7,897 nucleotides of DNA from Pseudomonadota bacterium. Lineage in GTDB: Bacteria; Desulfobacterota; Desulfovibrionia; Desulfovibrionales; Desulfovibrionaceae. Position numbers and translations under genes: made by a program. Positions 1 through 6,371 of the stretch are shown here, piece by piece (within the stretch, counting starts at the first letter, position 1; every line of letters starts with the position of its first letter). The DNA lies in the NCBI GenBank assembly GCA_023417745.1, contig JAEZEM010000352.1, forward strand, positions 1 through 7,897, in the 5' to 3' direction. Below the pieces are notes generated by a model. That model ran no database searches, was not told the origin of the DNA, and saw nothing but the letters and a program-made list of their open reading frames with translations.

Positions 1-2
1 CC

Positions 3-521
3 GACGTCTGCGTCGGCAAGGAAGCCTGCCAGATCCTGGCTTCGGGCTGCGAGGCTCCGCTTTCCACGACCGCCGAGGCTCTGTGCGAAACCAAGCAGGA
101 GAAAATCATCTGCGCCCCGGAAATGCCGGACGAGGCCATGACGGCCCTGTCGGCCCAGTGCGCCGAACGCGGCGTCAAGCTCATCACTTCCGGCATGCGT
201 TCCCACCTTGGCGGCATCGATATCGGCCTGACCATGGCCGCCGCCGGCATTGCCGAGACCGGCTCCGTGGTCATCCGCTCCACCAACGAGGAAGTGCGCC
301 TGGCCAGCATGATCGCCGAAATCCACATCGCCGTGCTGCCGGCATCGGCCATCGTGGCCGACTCCTACGCCCTGGAGCCGGTCATGGTCGACTGGATGAG
401 CCGGCCCGACTTCACCGCTTTCGTCACCGGCCCCAGCCGCACCGCCGACATCGAACGCGTCCTGGCCCTGGGCGTGCACGGGCCCCTCGAACTGCACATC
501 CTCATTCTGGAGGGCAAGTAG
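3..521 (+). CDS. ldhG: L-lactate dehydrogenase small subunit, LUD domain (LutC/LdhG type), 5'-truncated
   Basis: The open frame enters from the left edge without a start codon and gives 172 residues ending in a TAG stop, so this is the C-terminal part of the protein. It reads as a LUD (lactate utilisation, LutC/DUF162) domain. Visible family hallmarks are the stretch GIAETGSVV, in which a conserved Glu and Gly-rich turn lie near the substrate or cofactor site, and the closing GPSRTADIERVLALGVHGP followed by LELHILILE, typical of LutC C-termini. LutC proteins work with LutA and LutB (LldEFG in Shewanella) to oxidise L-lactate to pyruvate in the cytoplasm and pass electrons towards the quinone pool. 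No cysteine cluster is visible in the part present, as expected for this subunit. The stop codon abuts the start of the next gene, which encodes the matching large subunit, so the two are co-transcribed. An internal ATG at 123 gives a shorter frame but is not the real start, because homologous sequence continues upstream of it. LldG is another name in use. Confidence 0.87.
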   Translation, partial: DVCVGKEACQILASGCEAPLSTTAEALCETKQEKIICAPEMPDEAMTALSAQCAERGVKLITSGMRSHLGGIDIGLTMAAAGIAETGSVVIRSTNEEVRLASMIAEIHIAVLPASAIVADSYALEPVMVDWMSRPDFTAFVTGPSRTADIERVLALGVHGPLELHILILEGK

Positions 522-2681
522 ATGCAAGACGCCACTTCGCTCAAAGACTACCGCAAGCAGTTGCGCGAAGCCCTTGAAAACGATTTCCAGCGCCAGGCCC
601 TGGACAAATTCGCCGTGGCCTACCGCACCTCCCGGGCCAACGCCTTCGCCGACATCGACGCTCCGGAACTGATCGCCGAAATCGCCGCAGCCAAGGACGC
701 CTCCATCGACCATCTGGAGGAACTTTTCGAAGAGTTCAAGCGCCACGCCGAGGCCGCCGGCGCCAAGATCCACCTGGCCGCCACCGCCCACGAGGCCAAC
801 GAGATCATCGCCCGCATCGCCAAGGAAAACGACGTCAAGTCCATCGTCAAATCCAAGTCCATGACCGCCGAGGAAACCCACCTCAACCATCTCCTCGAAG
901 CCGAGGGATATGAGGTTACGGAAACCGACCTGGGCGAATGGATCATCCAACTGCGCCACGAAGGCCCCTCGCACATGGTCATGCCGGCCATCCACCTCTC
1001 GCGCTACCAGGTGGCCGACCTCTTTTCCGAGGTGACCCAGAAGCAGCAGGACGTGGACATCCAAAAGCTGGTCAAGGTGGCCCGCCGCGAGCTGCGCCCG
1101 AAATTCTGCCAGGCCGACATGGGCATCTCCGGCGCCAACTTCTGCATCGCCGCCACCGGCTCCATTGGGCTTATCACCAACGAGGGCAACGCGCGCCTGA
1201 CCACCACCCTGCCCCGGGTCCACGTGGCCCTGGCCGGCATCGACAAGCTCGTGCCCACGCTCCACGACGCCCTGCGCATCATTCGCTGCCTGCCCAAAAA
1301 CGCCACCGGCCAGGCCATCACCTCCTACGTCACCTGGATCACCGGGGCCGTGCCCTGCGAGACGGCCAAGGGCGGCGCCAAGATCAAGCACGTGGTCTTC
1401 GTGGACAACGGCCGCATGGCCATGGCCCGCGACCCGGAATTCAAGCAGGTGCTGCGCTGCATCCGCTGCGGGGCCTGCGCCAACGTCTGCCCCATCTACC
1501 GGATGGTCGGCGGCCACAAGTACGGCCACATCTACATCGGAGCCATTGGCCTGGTCGCCACCTATTTCTTCCACGGCCGGGAGAAGGCCAAGAACCTGGT
1601 CCAGAACTGCCTCAACTGCGGGGCCTGCAAGGCCGTGTGCGCCGCCGGCATCGACCTGCCCACGCTCATCAAGGAAGTCCACGCCCGCATCCAGGACGAA
1701 GAGGGCCATCCGCTCTACTCCACGGCCGCCGGCCAGGTGCTCAAAAACCGCAAACTCTTCCACACCATGCTGAAGTCCGCCCGGCTGCTCCAAAAGCCGG
1801 TCACCGGCGGCACGCCGTATCTGCGCCATCTGCCCATGTTCCTTTTCAAGGACCAGGACTTCCGCGCCCTGCCGGCCGTGGCCGACGAGGCCTTCCGCGA
1901 CAAATGGGAACGTATCAAGCCCCGGGTGGCCGACGCCAAGCTCAAGGTGGCGCTGTTCTCGGGTTGCGTGCAGGACTTCGTCTATCCCGAGCAGATGGAA
2001 GCGGCCGTGGCGGTCATCGCCTCCAAGCCCGGCGTGGCCATGGAATATCCCATGGGCCAGTCCTGCTGCGGCTTGCCGCTGCAGATGATGGGCGAGAAGC
2101 AGGCCGGCCGCGAGCTTGCCGCCCAGAACATGAACGCCATCGACGCCCAGGACTTCGACTACATCGTGACCCTGTGCGCCTCCTGCGCCTCCTACCTCAA
2201 GCACGGCTACAAGCGGCTTTTCGCCGACGATCCGGCCATGGCTTACAAGGCCGCCCAGTTCTCCCACCGGGTCATCGACTTCAGCTCCTTTGTCCGCGAC
2301 GTGCTGGGCATCAGCGACGAGTCCTTCACCGGGCCGAGCAAGAAGGTGACCTACCACGCTCCCTGCCACCTGTGCCGGGGCCTGGGCGTCACCGAAGCGC
2401 CCCGGGCGCTTCTCGGCGAAGCCGGCCTGGAATACGTGCCGGCCACCGAAGAAGACGTGTGCTGCGGCTTTGGCGGCACCTTCTCGGTGAAGTTCCCGGA
2501 ACTGTCGCGGGAACTGCTCGGCAAGAAGCTCGCCAATTTGAAGGCCACCGGCGCGACCGCCATGGCCACCGATTGCCCGGGCTGCATCATGCAGATTCGC
2601 GGCGGCTTCGAGGCGGAAAAAACGCCCTTCGAGGTGCGCCACGTGGCCGAGTACTTGGCCGAACGCCTCAAGCATAAATAA
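522..2681 (+). CDS. ldhH: L-lactate dehydrogenase large subunit, LutB-LutA fusion (LdhH type)
   Basis: A 719-residue protein that joins two subunits which are separate in Bacillus (LutB and LutA). Residues ~60-295 form a LUD domain (for example GISGANFCIAATGSIGL at 201-217). Residues 313-373 carry two 4Fe-4S motifs: C313/C316/C319/C323 followed by Pro, and C363/C366/C369/C373 followed by Ala. Residues ~474-560 and ~607-700 are two CCG (cysteine-rich, heterodisulfide-reductase-like) domains: C482, C515-C516, C552/C555, then C615, C647-C648, C685/C688. Length matches LutB (~470) plus LutA (~240). The expected role is cytoplasmic oxidation of L-lactate to pyruvate with electrons leaving through the clusters to the membrane quinone pool. 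The ATG directly follows the upstream TAG with no gap, and a GGAGG Shine-Dalgarno sequence at 509-513 lies inside the upstream gene, so translation is probably coupled. A strong terminator follows 26 nt after the stop. Family assignment is firm; substrate (L-lactate) is inferred from the family and the LutC-like neighbour. It is also called LldH in some Desulfovibrio annotations. Confidence 0.92.
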   Translation: MQDATSLKDYRKQLREALENDFQRQALDKFAVAYRTSRANAFADIDAPELIAEIAAAKDASIDHLEELFEEFKRHAEAAGAKIHLAATAHEANEIIARIAKENDVKSIVKSKSMTAEETHLNHLLEAEGYEVTETDLGEWIIQLRHEGPSHMVMPAIHLSRYQVADLFSEVTQKQQDVDIQKLVKVARRELRPKFCQADMGISGANFCIAATGSIGLITNEGNARLTTTLPRVHVALAGIDKLVPTLHDALRIIRCLPKNATGQAITSYVTWITGAVPCETAKGGAKIKHVVFVDNGRMAMARDPEFKQVLRCIRCGACANVCPIYRMVGGHKYGHIYIGAIGLVATYFFHGREKAKNLVQNCLNCGACKAVCAAGIDLPTLIKEVHARIQDEEGHPLYSTAAGQVLKNRKLFHTMLKSARLLQKPVTGGTPYLRHLPMFLFKDQDFRALPAVADEAFRDKWERIKPRVADAKLKVALFSGCVQDFVYPEQMEAAVAVIASKPGVAMEYPMGQSCCGLPLQMMGEKQAGRELAAQNMNAIDAQDFDYIVTLCASCASYLKHGYKRLFADDPAMAYKAAQFSHRVIDFSSFVRDVLGISDESFTGPSKKVTYHAPCHLCRGLGVTEAPRALLGEAGLEYVPATEEDVCCGFGGTFSVKFPELSRELLGKKLANLKATGATAMATDCPGCIMQIRGGFEAEKTPFEVRHVAEYLAERLKHK

Positions 2682-2707
2682 GCCGCTCGACCGACGACCA
2701 CGCTCCC

Positions 2708-2740
2708 AAGGCCGCGACGCCCGTCGCGGCCTTTTGCGTT
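2708..2740 (+). terminator. Rho-independent terminator of the lactate operon
   Basis: The arm AAGGCCGCGAC (2708-2718) and its perfect complement GTCGCGGCCTT (2723-2733) form an 11-bp GC-rich stem with a GCCC tetraloop. The stem runs into a short T tract and the tail TTTTGCGTTT (2732-2740 region). It lies 26 nt after the stop codon of the lactate dehydrogenase large subunit and before the ribosome binding site of the next gene, so it closes the lactate operon and separates it from the lipoprotein gene. Confidence 0.9.
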
Positions 2741-2821
2741 TCATGACGGTTTCGCCAGGGAATCTTGTAACAGGGACTAAAGGCGCGTAGGAAACAGGCC
2801 ATCCGTCCATAAGGAGCGCCC

Positions 2822-3736
2822 ATGGCGTCCATCGCTACACCCCGCCCGTCATGGCCTCGCCGGTTGGTCCTGGCGACGTGCCGGCTGCTTGTCCTTGGGC
2901 TGCTGTTCGGATGCAGCGGCCAGGACTTCCAGGCCAACCTGCACGCGCTGCTGGAAAAGCAGCATCTGGCTGCTCAGTTGCAACAAAGCCTGCTGGCAGC
3001 CTCGGACGGCGCCAACAAGTCCCTGCTCGCCCCGGACGAGGAGGCGGCCTCGCAACAAGCGGCCTCCGCCAAAGCCGCCTTCGAGGCCGGCGCGCAGCAA
3101 TTGCAAAGCCTCTCGGCGCTGATCGAAAAGGGAAAAAATCCCAAGGAGATCGACGCGGTCAAACCGGTCATCGAGGATTTCAAGGAACTGGGGGCCGCCT
3201 ATGCGGCCTTGCACGCCCTGGTTGCCCGCAACACCAATGTGCGCGCCGCGCGGTTGTCGCGCCACGAGGCCGCCCAGGCCGTCAACCGGTTGCGCCAGGC
3301 CTTGGCCCCGGTCCTGGCCGCCCCCGACTGTCCGGCCGCCGCCCAGGCCCTGCGCGCCATTGCCGCCGCCCAGGCCATCCTCATCCTCCATCCGCTGCAT
3401 ATCGACGAGCGGTCAGCCGCCGGCATGGACGCCCTGGAAGCGGCCATGAACCAGGACGACCACGAGGCCCGGGCCGCTCTGGCCGATCTGGCCGGCTTGG
3501 CCGCCCCGTCTGGTGGCGACGGAGCCGAGACCCAGGCGGTCAAGGCTGCCCAGGCCGCCTACGAGGCCTTCTGGACTGTCCACACCACCATCCTCGGGCT
3601 TTCCCGGGAGAACTCCAACATCGAGGCCATCGCCCTGTCCATGGGGCGCAAGCAGCTGCTGCAGGCCAAGATCCAAACGGATCTGGCCGCCCTGGCCGCC
3701 GTCATCGACGAGAAGCAGTTCACGGCCACGCGGTGA
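2822..3736 (+). CDS. Alanine-rich helical lipoprotein with a duplicated module, function unknown
   Basis: A 304-residue protein. A basic N-terminus (PRR at 12-14) and hydrophobic core (~15-30) end in LLFGC, a lipobox with the lipid-accepting Cys at residue 31, so the mature protein should be anchored to a membrane facing the periplasm. Residues after Cys31 are Ser-Gly, not Asp, which favours outer-membrane sorting by the E. coli rule (inference for this organism). The mature part is Ala/Leu/Gln-rich and almost certainly all-helical. Two segments match without gaps at a spacing of 127 residues (113-166 and 240-293), centred on NTNVRAARLS and NSNIEAIALS, suggesting a tandem duplication of a helical-bundle module. 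Such Asn-rich helical motifs recall the periplasmic sensor bundles of chemoreceptors and kinases, but no signalling domain is present. That link is a weak inference. The start is supported by AAGGAG (2811-2816) 5 nt before the ATG. It stands alone between a terminator and a gap. I do not recognise a named family. Confidence 0.8.
   Translation: MASIATPRPSWPRRLVLATCRLLVLGLLFGCSGQDFQANLHALLEKQHLAAQLQQSLLAASDGANKSLLAPDEEAASQQAASAKAAFEAGAQQLQSLSALIEKGKNPKEIDAVKPVIEDFKELGAAYAALHALVARNTNVRAARLSRHEAAQAVNRLRQALAPVLAAPDCPAAAQALRAIAAAQAILILHPLHIDERSAAGMDALEAAMNQDDHEARAALADLAGLAAPSGGDGAETQAVKAAQAAYEAFWTVHTTILGLSRENSNIEAIALSMGRKQLLQAKIQTDLAALAAVIDEKQFTATR
3158..3700 (+). repeat. Internal protein-level duplication in the lipoprotein gene (units 3158-3319 and 3539-3700)
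   Basis: Residues 113-166 and 240-293 of the lipoprotein align without gaps over 54 positions. Eleven are identical (V, K, L, N, N, A, L, S, L, A, A in order) and several are conservative (F/Y, L/I, T/S, V/I, R/K, L/I). The core is N-[TS]-N-[VI]-x-A-x-x-L-S at residues 137-146 and 264-273. Upstream of the core, E88-A89-x-A91 also matches E215-A216-x-A218 at the same 127-residue offset. DNA-level identity was not counted. Identity is low in an alanine-rich protein, so the claim rests mainly on the Asn motif and the exact register. Confidence 0.5.
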
Positions 3737-3968
3737 TTGCGGAGCCGGTCGCTTACGCGACTCTTGACGTCGATGACGGGGAGTTCGCGGACGCCGACTT
3801 CGTTGCCTGCGCGCCTACGCCACGCAAGTCCTGGCGTGGCGTAAGGGCTTTCGGACCGGCCCGGATGGCGCACGAAACGGCACCTTGGTCGGGGAGACGG
3901 TCAGCGCTCGGCCCTCCCGCCTGCCGTTGCCCGACGCGGCTTGCGCTGGCACCCTTGATTGGCCAAAC
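3737..3968. other. Gap between lipoprotein gene and moaC-side terminator, no recognisable gene
   Basis: This stretch has no ribosome binding site plus start that would support a gene. Reading frames pass through it only as extensions of out-of-frame shadows of the neighbouring genes (one on each strand), which is common at this GC content. It holds a small hairpin GTCGC-TTAC-GCGAC (3748-3761) and a larger inverted repeat at 3816-3843. No clear rightward terminator with a T tract is seen after the lipoprotein gene, so its transcript may end at one of these hairpins or at the strong stem at 3969-4008. I see nothing else in it. Confidence 0.5.
3816..3843. repeat. 10-bp inverted repeat, hairpin in the intergenic gap
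   Basis: The arm TACGCCACGC (3816-3825) is perfectly complementary to GCGTGGCGTA (3834-3843), with an 8-nt loop. Allowing a bulged A at 3844, two more C-G pairs extend it. No T tract follows on either strand, so it is not a standard intrinsic terminator. It may be a processing or stability hairpin for the lipoprotein transcript, a dispersed repeat element, or chance structure in GC-rich DNA. Confidence 0.6.
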
Positions 3969-4008
3969 GCAAAGCGCCCGCCTCCCCTTGGGGAAGCGGG
4001 CGCTTTGC
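3969..4008 (-). terminator. Strong terminator of the rpoZ-dnaJ-TPR-moaC operon, possibly bidirectional
   Basis: The arms 3969-3981 (GCAAAGCGCCCGC) and 3996-4008 are perfectly complementary over 13 bp. After a single C/A mismatch the stem continues for four more pairs (TCCC/GGGA), leaving a 4-nt loop. Read leftward it begins 20 nt after the moaC stop and leaves the stem through CTTTGC into GTTTGG, the same CTTTGCGTTT-like tail seen after the lactate operon terminator. Read rightward the exit is CTTTGCTCG, with a poorer T tract, but it could still stop transcripts from the lipoprotein gene. Confidence 0.85.
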
Positions 4009-4027
4009 TCGTGCGGCTACGCAGGGG

Positions 4028-4540
4028 TCAGGACGCCGGATAGGGCCGGCCAGCCGGCCAGTCGGGCGAAACAAAGGTCCCGGACTTGCCGCCGGACTTG
4101 AAAAGGAGCTTGGCCTGGCTGATGACGATGTCCTTCTGCACGGCCTTGCACATGTCGTAGATGGTCAGCCCGGCCACCATGGCGGCGGTCAAGGCTTCCA
4201 TCTCCACGCCGGTTTCGGCCACGGTGGAGGCTTCGGCCTCCACGCGCACCACGGCGGCGGCCTGATCCACGTCGAACCGGACGTCGGCATGGGCCAGGGG
4301 CAGCGGATGGCACAATGGGATGAGGTCGGCGGTGCGCTTGGCGGCCATGATGCCGGCGATCTTGGCGGTGTTGAGGGCGTCGCCCTTGGGCAGGGCGGCC
4401 GTGGCGAGAAGGGCCATGGTGGCCGGCGACAAATGCACTTCGCAGGCGGCCACGGCCAGGCGGCGGGTCTTGGTCTTGCCGCCGACGTCCACCATGCGGG
4501 CTGCGCCGTCGGCGTCGAGATGGGTGAAGCCTTCGCTCAT
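4028..4540 (-). CDS. moaC: Cyclic pyranopterin monophosphate synthase MoaC
   Basis: A 170-residue MoaC. With MoaA it makes the first intermediate of molybdenum cofactor: MoaC converts 3',8-cyclo-7,8-dihydro-GTP into cyclic pyranopterin monophosphate in the cytoplasm. Signature motifs are all present: KGD at 52-54, KRTADLIPLCHPLPL at 68-82, GVEMEALTA at 111-119, YDMCKAVQKD at 128-137 and KSGGKSG at 148-154. These contain the conserved catalytic-site residues of the family (K52, H78, E113/E115, D129, K132, each one position later than in the E. coli protein as I remember it), so the enzyme should be active. Usual length is about 160; the extra residues are a Pro-rich tail after KSGG (about 155-170). 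It is last in the leftward operon, 7 nt after the TPR gene stop. Its ribosome binding site is poor (only AGG near the overlapping stop), suggesting translational coupling. No other moa gene is in the window, so the remaining Moco genes must lie elsewhere. Confidence 0.96.
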   Translation of the reverse strand: MSEGFTHLDADGAARMVDVGGKTKTRRLAVAACEVHLSPATMALLATAALPKGDALNTAKIAGIMAAKRTADLIPLCHPLPLAHADVRFDVDQAAAVVRVEAEASTVAETGVEMEALTAAMVAGLTIYDMCKAVQKDIVISQAKLLFKSGGKSGTFVSPDWPAGRPYPAS

Positions 4541-4547
4541 GGCCGGC

Positions 4548-4964
4548 CTACTTGAACTCCGGCACCTTGACCTTGCGGTCGATGCGCTTGGCGGCCGTGG
4601 CGTCTTCCTTGGCCTTGGCCTCGTCGCCGAGCTTCATATAGAGCATGGCCCGGTTGCCCAGGGCCTCGGCCATCTTGGCGTCGAGCTCAATGGCCTTGGA
4701 GTAGTCGGCCAGGGCCTTTTGCAGGTCGTTCTTGGCTTCCTGGCACATACCGCGCAGATTGTAGGCGCTGGCCAGGTTTTTCACGTCGCCCCCGGCGCCG
4801 GAATCGACGATGCGGGTGAAGGCGGCGATGGCCGTGTCCATGTCGCCTTTGTTGGCGGAAATCATGCCCTGGCGAAAGTCGTCAGTGGAGCCGGCGGCGG
4901 CAACTCCAGGCAGAACCAGGATCAAAGCCAGCGCCATGACGGCGCAACGCATGCGTTTGCCCAT
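4548..4964 (-). CDS. Small periplasmic TPR-repeat protein
   Basis: A 138-residue protein with a signal peptide (KR near the N-terminus, hydrophobic ~8-20, cleavage probably after VAAA at 24), then about three tetratricopeptide repeats: ~28-60 (weakest), ~65-98 (AYNLRGMCQEAKNDLQKALA begins it) and ~99-132 (ALGNRAMLYMKLGDEAKAKE). Alternating small and aromatic residues at TPR positions (G, Y, A, P-like turn) are visible. TPRs mediate protein-protein contacts. The partner is unknown, and the exported location separates it from cytoplasmic DnaJ and MoaC despite co-transcription. The ATG is 1 nt after the dnaJ stop (TGACATG), with GGGGA of the dnaJ end as ribosome binding site, so the genes are translationally coupled. 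An in-frame Met at residue 5 could also serve as the start and would keep the signal peptide. No lipobox cysteine is seen: C7 lies too early and lacks the preceding motif. Confidence 0.87.
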   Translation of the reverse strand: MGKRMRCAVMALALILVLPGVAAAGSTDDFRQGMISANKGDMDTAIAAFTRIVDSGAGGDVKNLASAYNLRGMCQEAKNDLQKALADYSKAIELDAKMAEALGNRAMLYMKLGDEAKAKEDATAAKRIDRKVKVPEFK

Positions 4965-4965
4965 G

Positions 4966-6075
4966 TCAGTTCCCCATGGCCTCTTTGGCCTTGCGAAAGA
5001 AGCTTTTGACTTTTTTCATGGGCTTTTGCTCGTCGAGCTCTTCGAATTCGCGCAAAAGCTCTTCCTGCTTCTTGGTCAGCCCACGGGGCGTGACCACGGT
5101 CACGTGGATGAGCAGATCGCCCCGTCTGGACGATCCCGGAATGGGCAGGCCCAGGCCGCGCAGGGAAAACACCTCGCCGCTCTGAGTGCCCTTGGGAATC
5201 TCCATGGTCTCCTCGCCGTCCAGGGTCGGCACCTCGATCTTGTGGCCGAGCGCGGCCTGCACAAAGGTGATGTCCTGGCGGTAGACGAGATCCTGGCCCT
5301 GGCGCTCGAAAATCTTGTCGGCCTCGACATGGAGGATGACGTAGAGATCGCCCGGGGGGCCGCCGTGCAGGCCCGGATCGCCCTCGCCGCGAAGGCGCAG
5401 GCGGCTGCCGTCGTCGACGCCGGCCGGCACGCGGACCTTGAGTTCGCGGGTCTGGCGGGTGATGCCCCGTCCCCGGCACTCCTTGCAGGGCGTGGCAATG
5501 ACCCGGCCCTCGCCCCGACAGGACGGACAGCTGACGGCGATGCGGAAAAAGCCCTGGCTCTGGACCACCTGGCCCGAGCCGCCGCAGTGCCGGCAGGTCT
5601 CGGCCGAGGTGCCGGGTTCGGCCCCGGAGCCGTTGCAGACGTGGCACTGGACGTTTTTGGGAATCTTGAGCGTGACTTCCGTCCCCCTGGCCGCGTCGCG
5701 GAAGGAGACGTTTAAGTCGTAGCGCAGGTCGTTGCCGGCCTGGGGGCGCGGCCCGCGCGAGGCGCGGCCGCTGAACCCGAAGAATTCTCCGAAAATATCG
5801 GAAAAGGCGCTGAAGACGTCGTCGGTGGTGCCGAAGCCGCCGAAACCGTTGCCGCCCAGGCCCTCATGGCCGAAGCGGTCGTAGCGCGCCCGGTTTTCAG
5901 GGTTGCGCAACACCTCGTAGGCCTCGGCCGCTTCCTTGAACTTGGATTCGGCCTCGGGGTTGTCGGGGTTGCGATCGGGGTGGAACTGGAAAGCCTGTTG
6001 GCGGTAGGCCTTCTTGATGGTCTCGTCGTCGGCGTCGCGGGCGACGCCCAGCACTTCGTAATAATCCCGGGGCAT
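4966..6075 (-). CDS. dnaJ: Chaperone protein DnaJ (type I Hsp40)
   Basis: A 369-residue full-length DnaJ. The J domain (~3-68) carries HPD at 32-34, needed to stimulate DnaK ATPase. A Gly/Phe-rich linker follows (~70-115, with DIFGEFFG at 93-100). The zinc-binding region has all four CxxCxGxG repeats (C144/C147, C161/C164, C183/C186, C197/C200), and two C-terminal substrate-binding subdomains run from ~205 to 330. The end is Lys-rich (~351-366). It delivers unfolded proteins to DnaK in the cytoplasm. No dnaK or grpE is adjacent. The gene is second in the operon, starting 9 nt after the rpoZ stop and ending 1 nt before the TPR gene. The ATG is preceded by AAAAAAACA and has no Shine-Dalgarno sequence, yet the MPRDYYEVLGV start is exactly what DnaJ proteins have. 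Initiation probably depends on coupling to rpoZ or on the A-rich leader. Function is certain from the motifs; the initiation mode is inference. Confidence 0.97.
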   Translation of the reverse strand: MPRDYYEVLGVARDADDETIKKAYRQQAFQFHPDRNPDNPEAESKFKEAAEAYEVLRNPENRARYDRFGHEGLGGNGFGGFGTTDDVFSAFSDIFGEFFGFSGRASRGPRPQAGNDLRYDLNVSFRDAARGTEVTLKIPKNVQCHVCNGSGAEPGTSAETCRHCGGSGQVVQSQGFFRIAVSCPSCRGEGRVIATPCKECRGRGITRQTRELKVRVPAGVDDGSRLRLRGEGDPGLHGGPPGDLYVILHVEADKIFERQGQDLVYRQDITFVQAALGHKIEVPTLDGEETMEIPKGTQSGEVFSLRGLGLPIPGSSRRGDLLIHVTVVTPRGLTKKQEELLREFEELDEQKPMKKVKSFFRKAKEAMGN

Positions 6076-6084
6076 TGTTTTTTT

Positions 6085-6309
6085 CTATTTGGTTTCAGGA
6101 AGAAATACGCCGGCTTCCTCAATGGAATCGGCCGGCATCACCTCGCCGGCGGCGATTTCGCGCAGGGCGGTGACGACTTCCTTGTTTTTGCATTCCACCA
6201 GCGGATCGTAACCTTCGCGGTACTGGTGCACCCGCTTGATGGCCATCTGGACGATGAGGAAACGGTTGTTGATCTTTTCCAGGCAATCTTCGACGGTAAT
6301 GCGCGCCAT
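6085..6309 (-). CDS. rpoZ: DNA-directed RNA polymerase omega subunit
   Basis: A 74-residue omega subunit beginning MARITVEDCLEKINNRF, the family's characteristic N-terminus, with the KNKEVVTALREIAAGEV segment that follows in omega proteins. Omega helps beta-prime fold and assemble into RNA polymerase and, in many proteobacteria, contributes to the ppGpp site. The chosen ATG (6309) has AAGGAG at 6316-6321, 6 nt upstream. An in-frame ATG 13 codons earlier (6348) has no such site and would add a non-homologous tail, so it is rejected. It is the first gene of the leftward rpoZ-dnaJ-TPR-moaC operon, with a candidate promoter about 60 nt upstream. In many bacteria rpoZ follows gmk and precedes spoT; neither is present here. 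Pairing with dnaJ agrees with what I recall from Desulfovibrio genomes. Confidence 0.94.
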   Translation of the reverse strand: MARITVEDCLEKINNRFLIVQMAIKRVHQYREGYDPLVECKNKEVVTALREIAAGEVMPADSIEEAGVFLPETK

Positions 6310-6315
6310 GCAGTT

Positions 6316-6321
6316 CTCCTT
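6316..6321 (-). promoter_or_regulatory. Ribosome binding site that fixes the rpoZ start
   Basis: AAGGAG on the minus strand, 6 nt before the ATG at 6309. It decides between this start and the upstream in-frame ATG at 6348, which would place the site inside the coding region. Confidence 0.85.
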
Positions 6322-6347
6322 GCGCGGTGTTCGCGCGTCGCCGGGCA

Positions 6348-6371
6348 ACCAGGGAAGCGTGCAACCCTGGT
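6348..6371. repeat. 7-bp inverted repeat overlapping the candidate rpoZ -10
   Basis: ACCAGGG (6348-6354) and CCCTGGT (6365-6371) are perfect complements around a 10-nt spacer. The right arm overlaps the proposed -10 element and the spacer covers the expected transcription start, a position where a repressor site would work. It could equally be chance, or a hairpin at the 5' end of the transcript. Confidence 0.4.

Noticed and set aside
938..2677. Second long plus-strand open frame (579 codons) inside the lactate dehydrogenase gene
   Set aside because: It lies wholly within a gene with unmistakable iron-sulfur and CCG motifs. Its product is Pro/Arg/His/Gly-rich low-complexity sequence, as expected from an out-of-frame reading of GC-rich codons.
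3559..3873. Minus-strand 104-codon frame covering part of the intergenic gap
   Set aside because: Half of it is antisense to the lipoprotein gene, no ribosome binding site is evident, and it has no recognisable domain. Kept only as part of the gap finding.
2851..4101. 416-codon plus-strand frame running through the lipoprotein gene, the gap and into moaC
   Set aside because: It has no ribosome binding site, is out of frame with a gene that has a good site and lipobox, and crosses a strong terminator hairpin and the end of moaC.
6310..6348. Upstream start for rpoZ adding 13 residues
   Set aside because: The AAGGAG at 6316-6321 fits the ATG at 6309, and family members begin with MARITVED.
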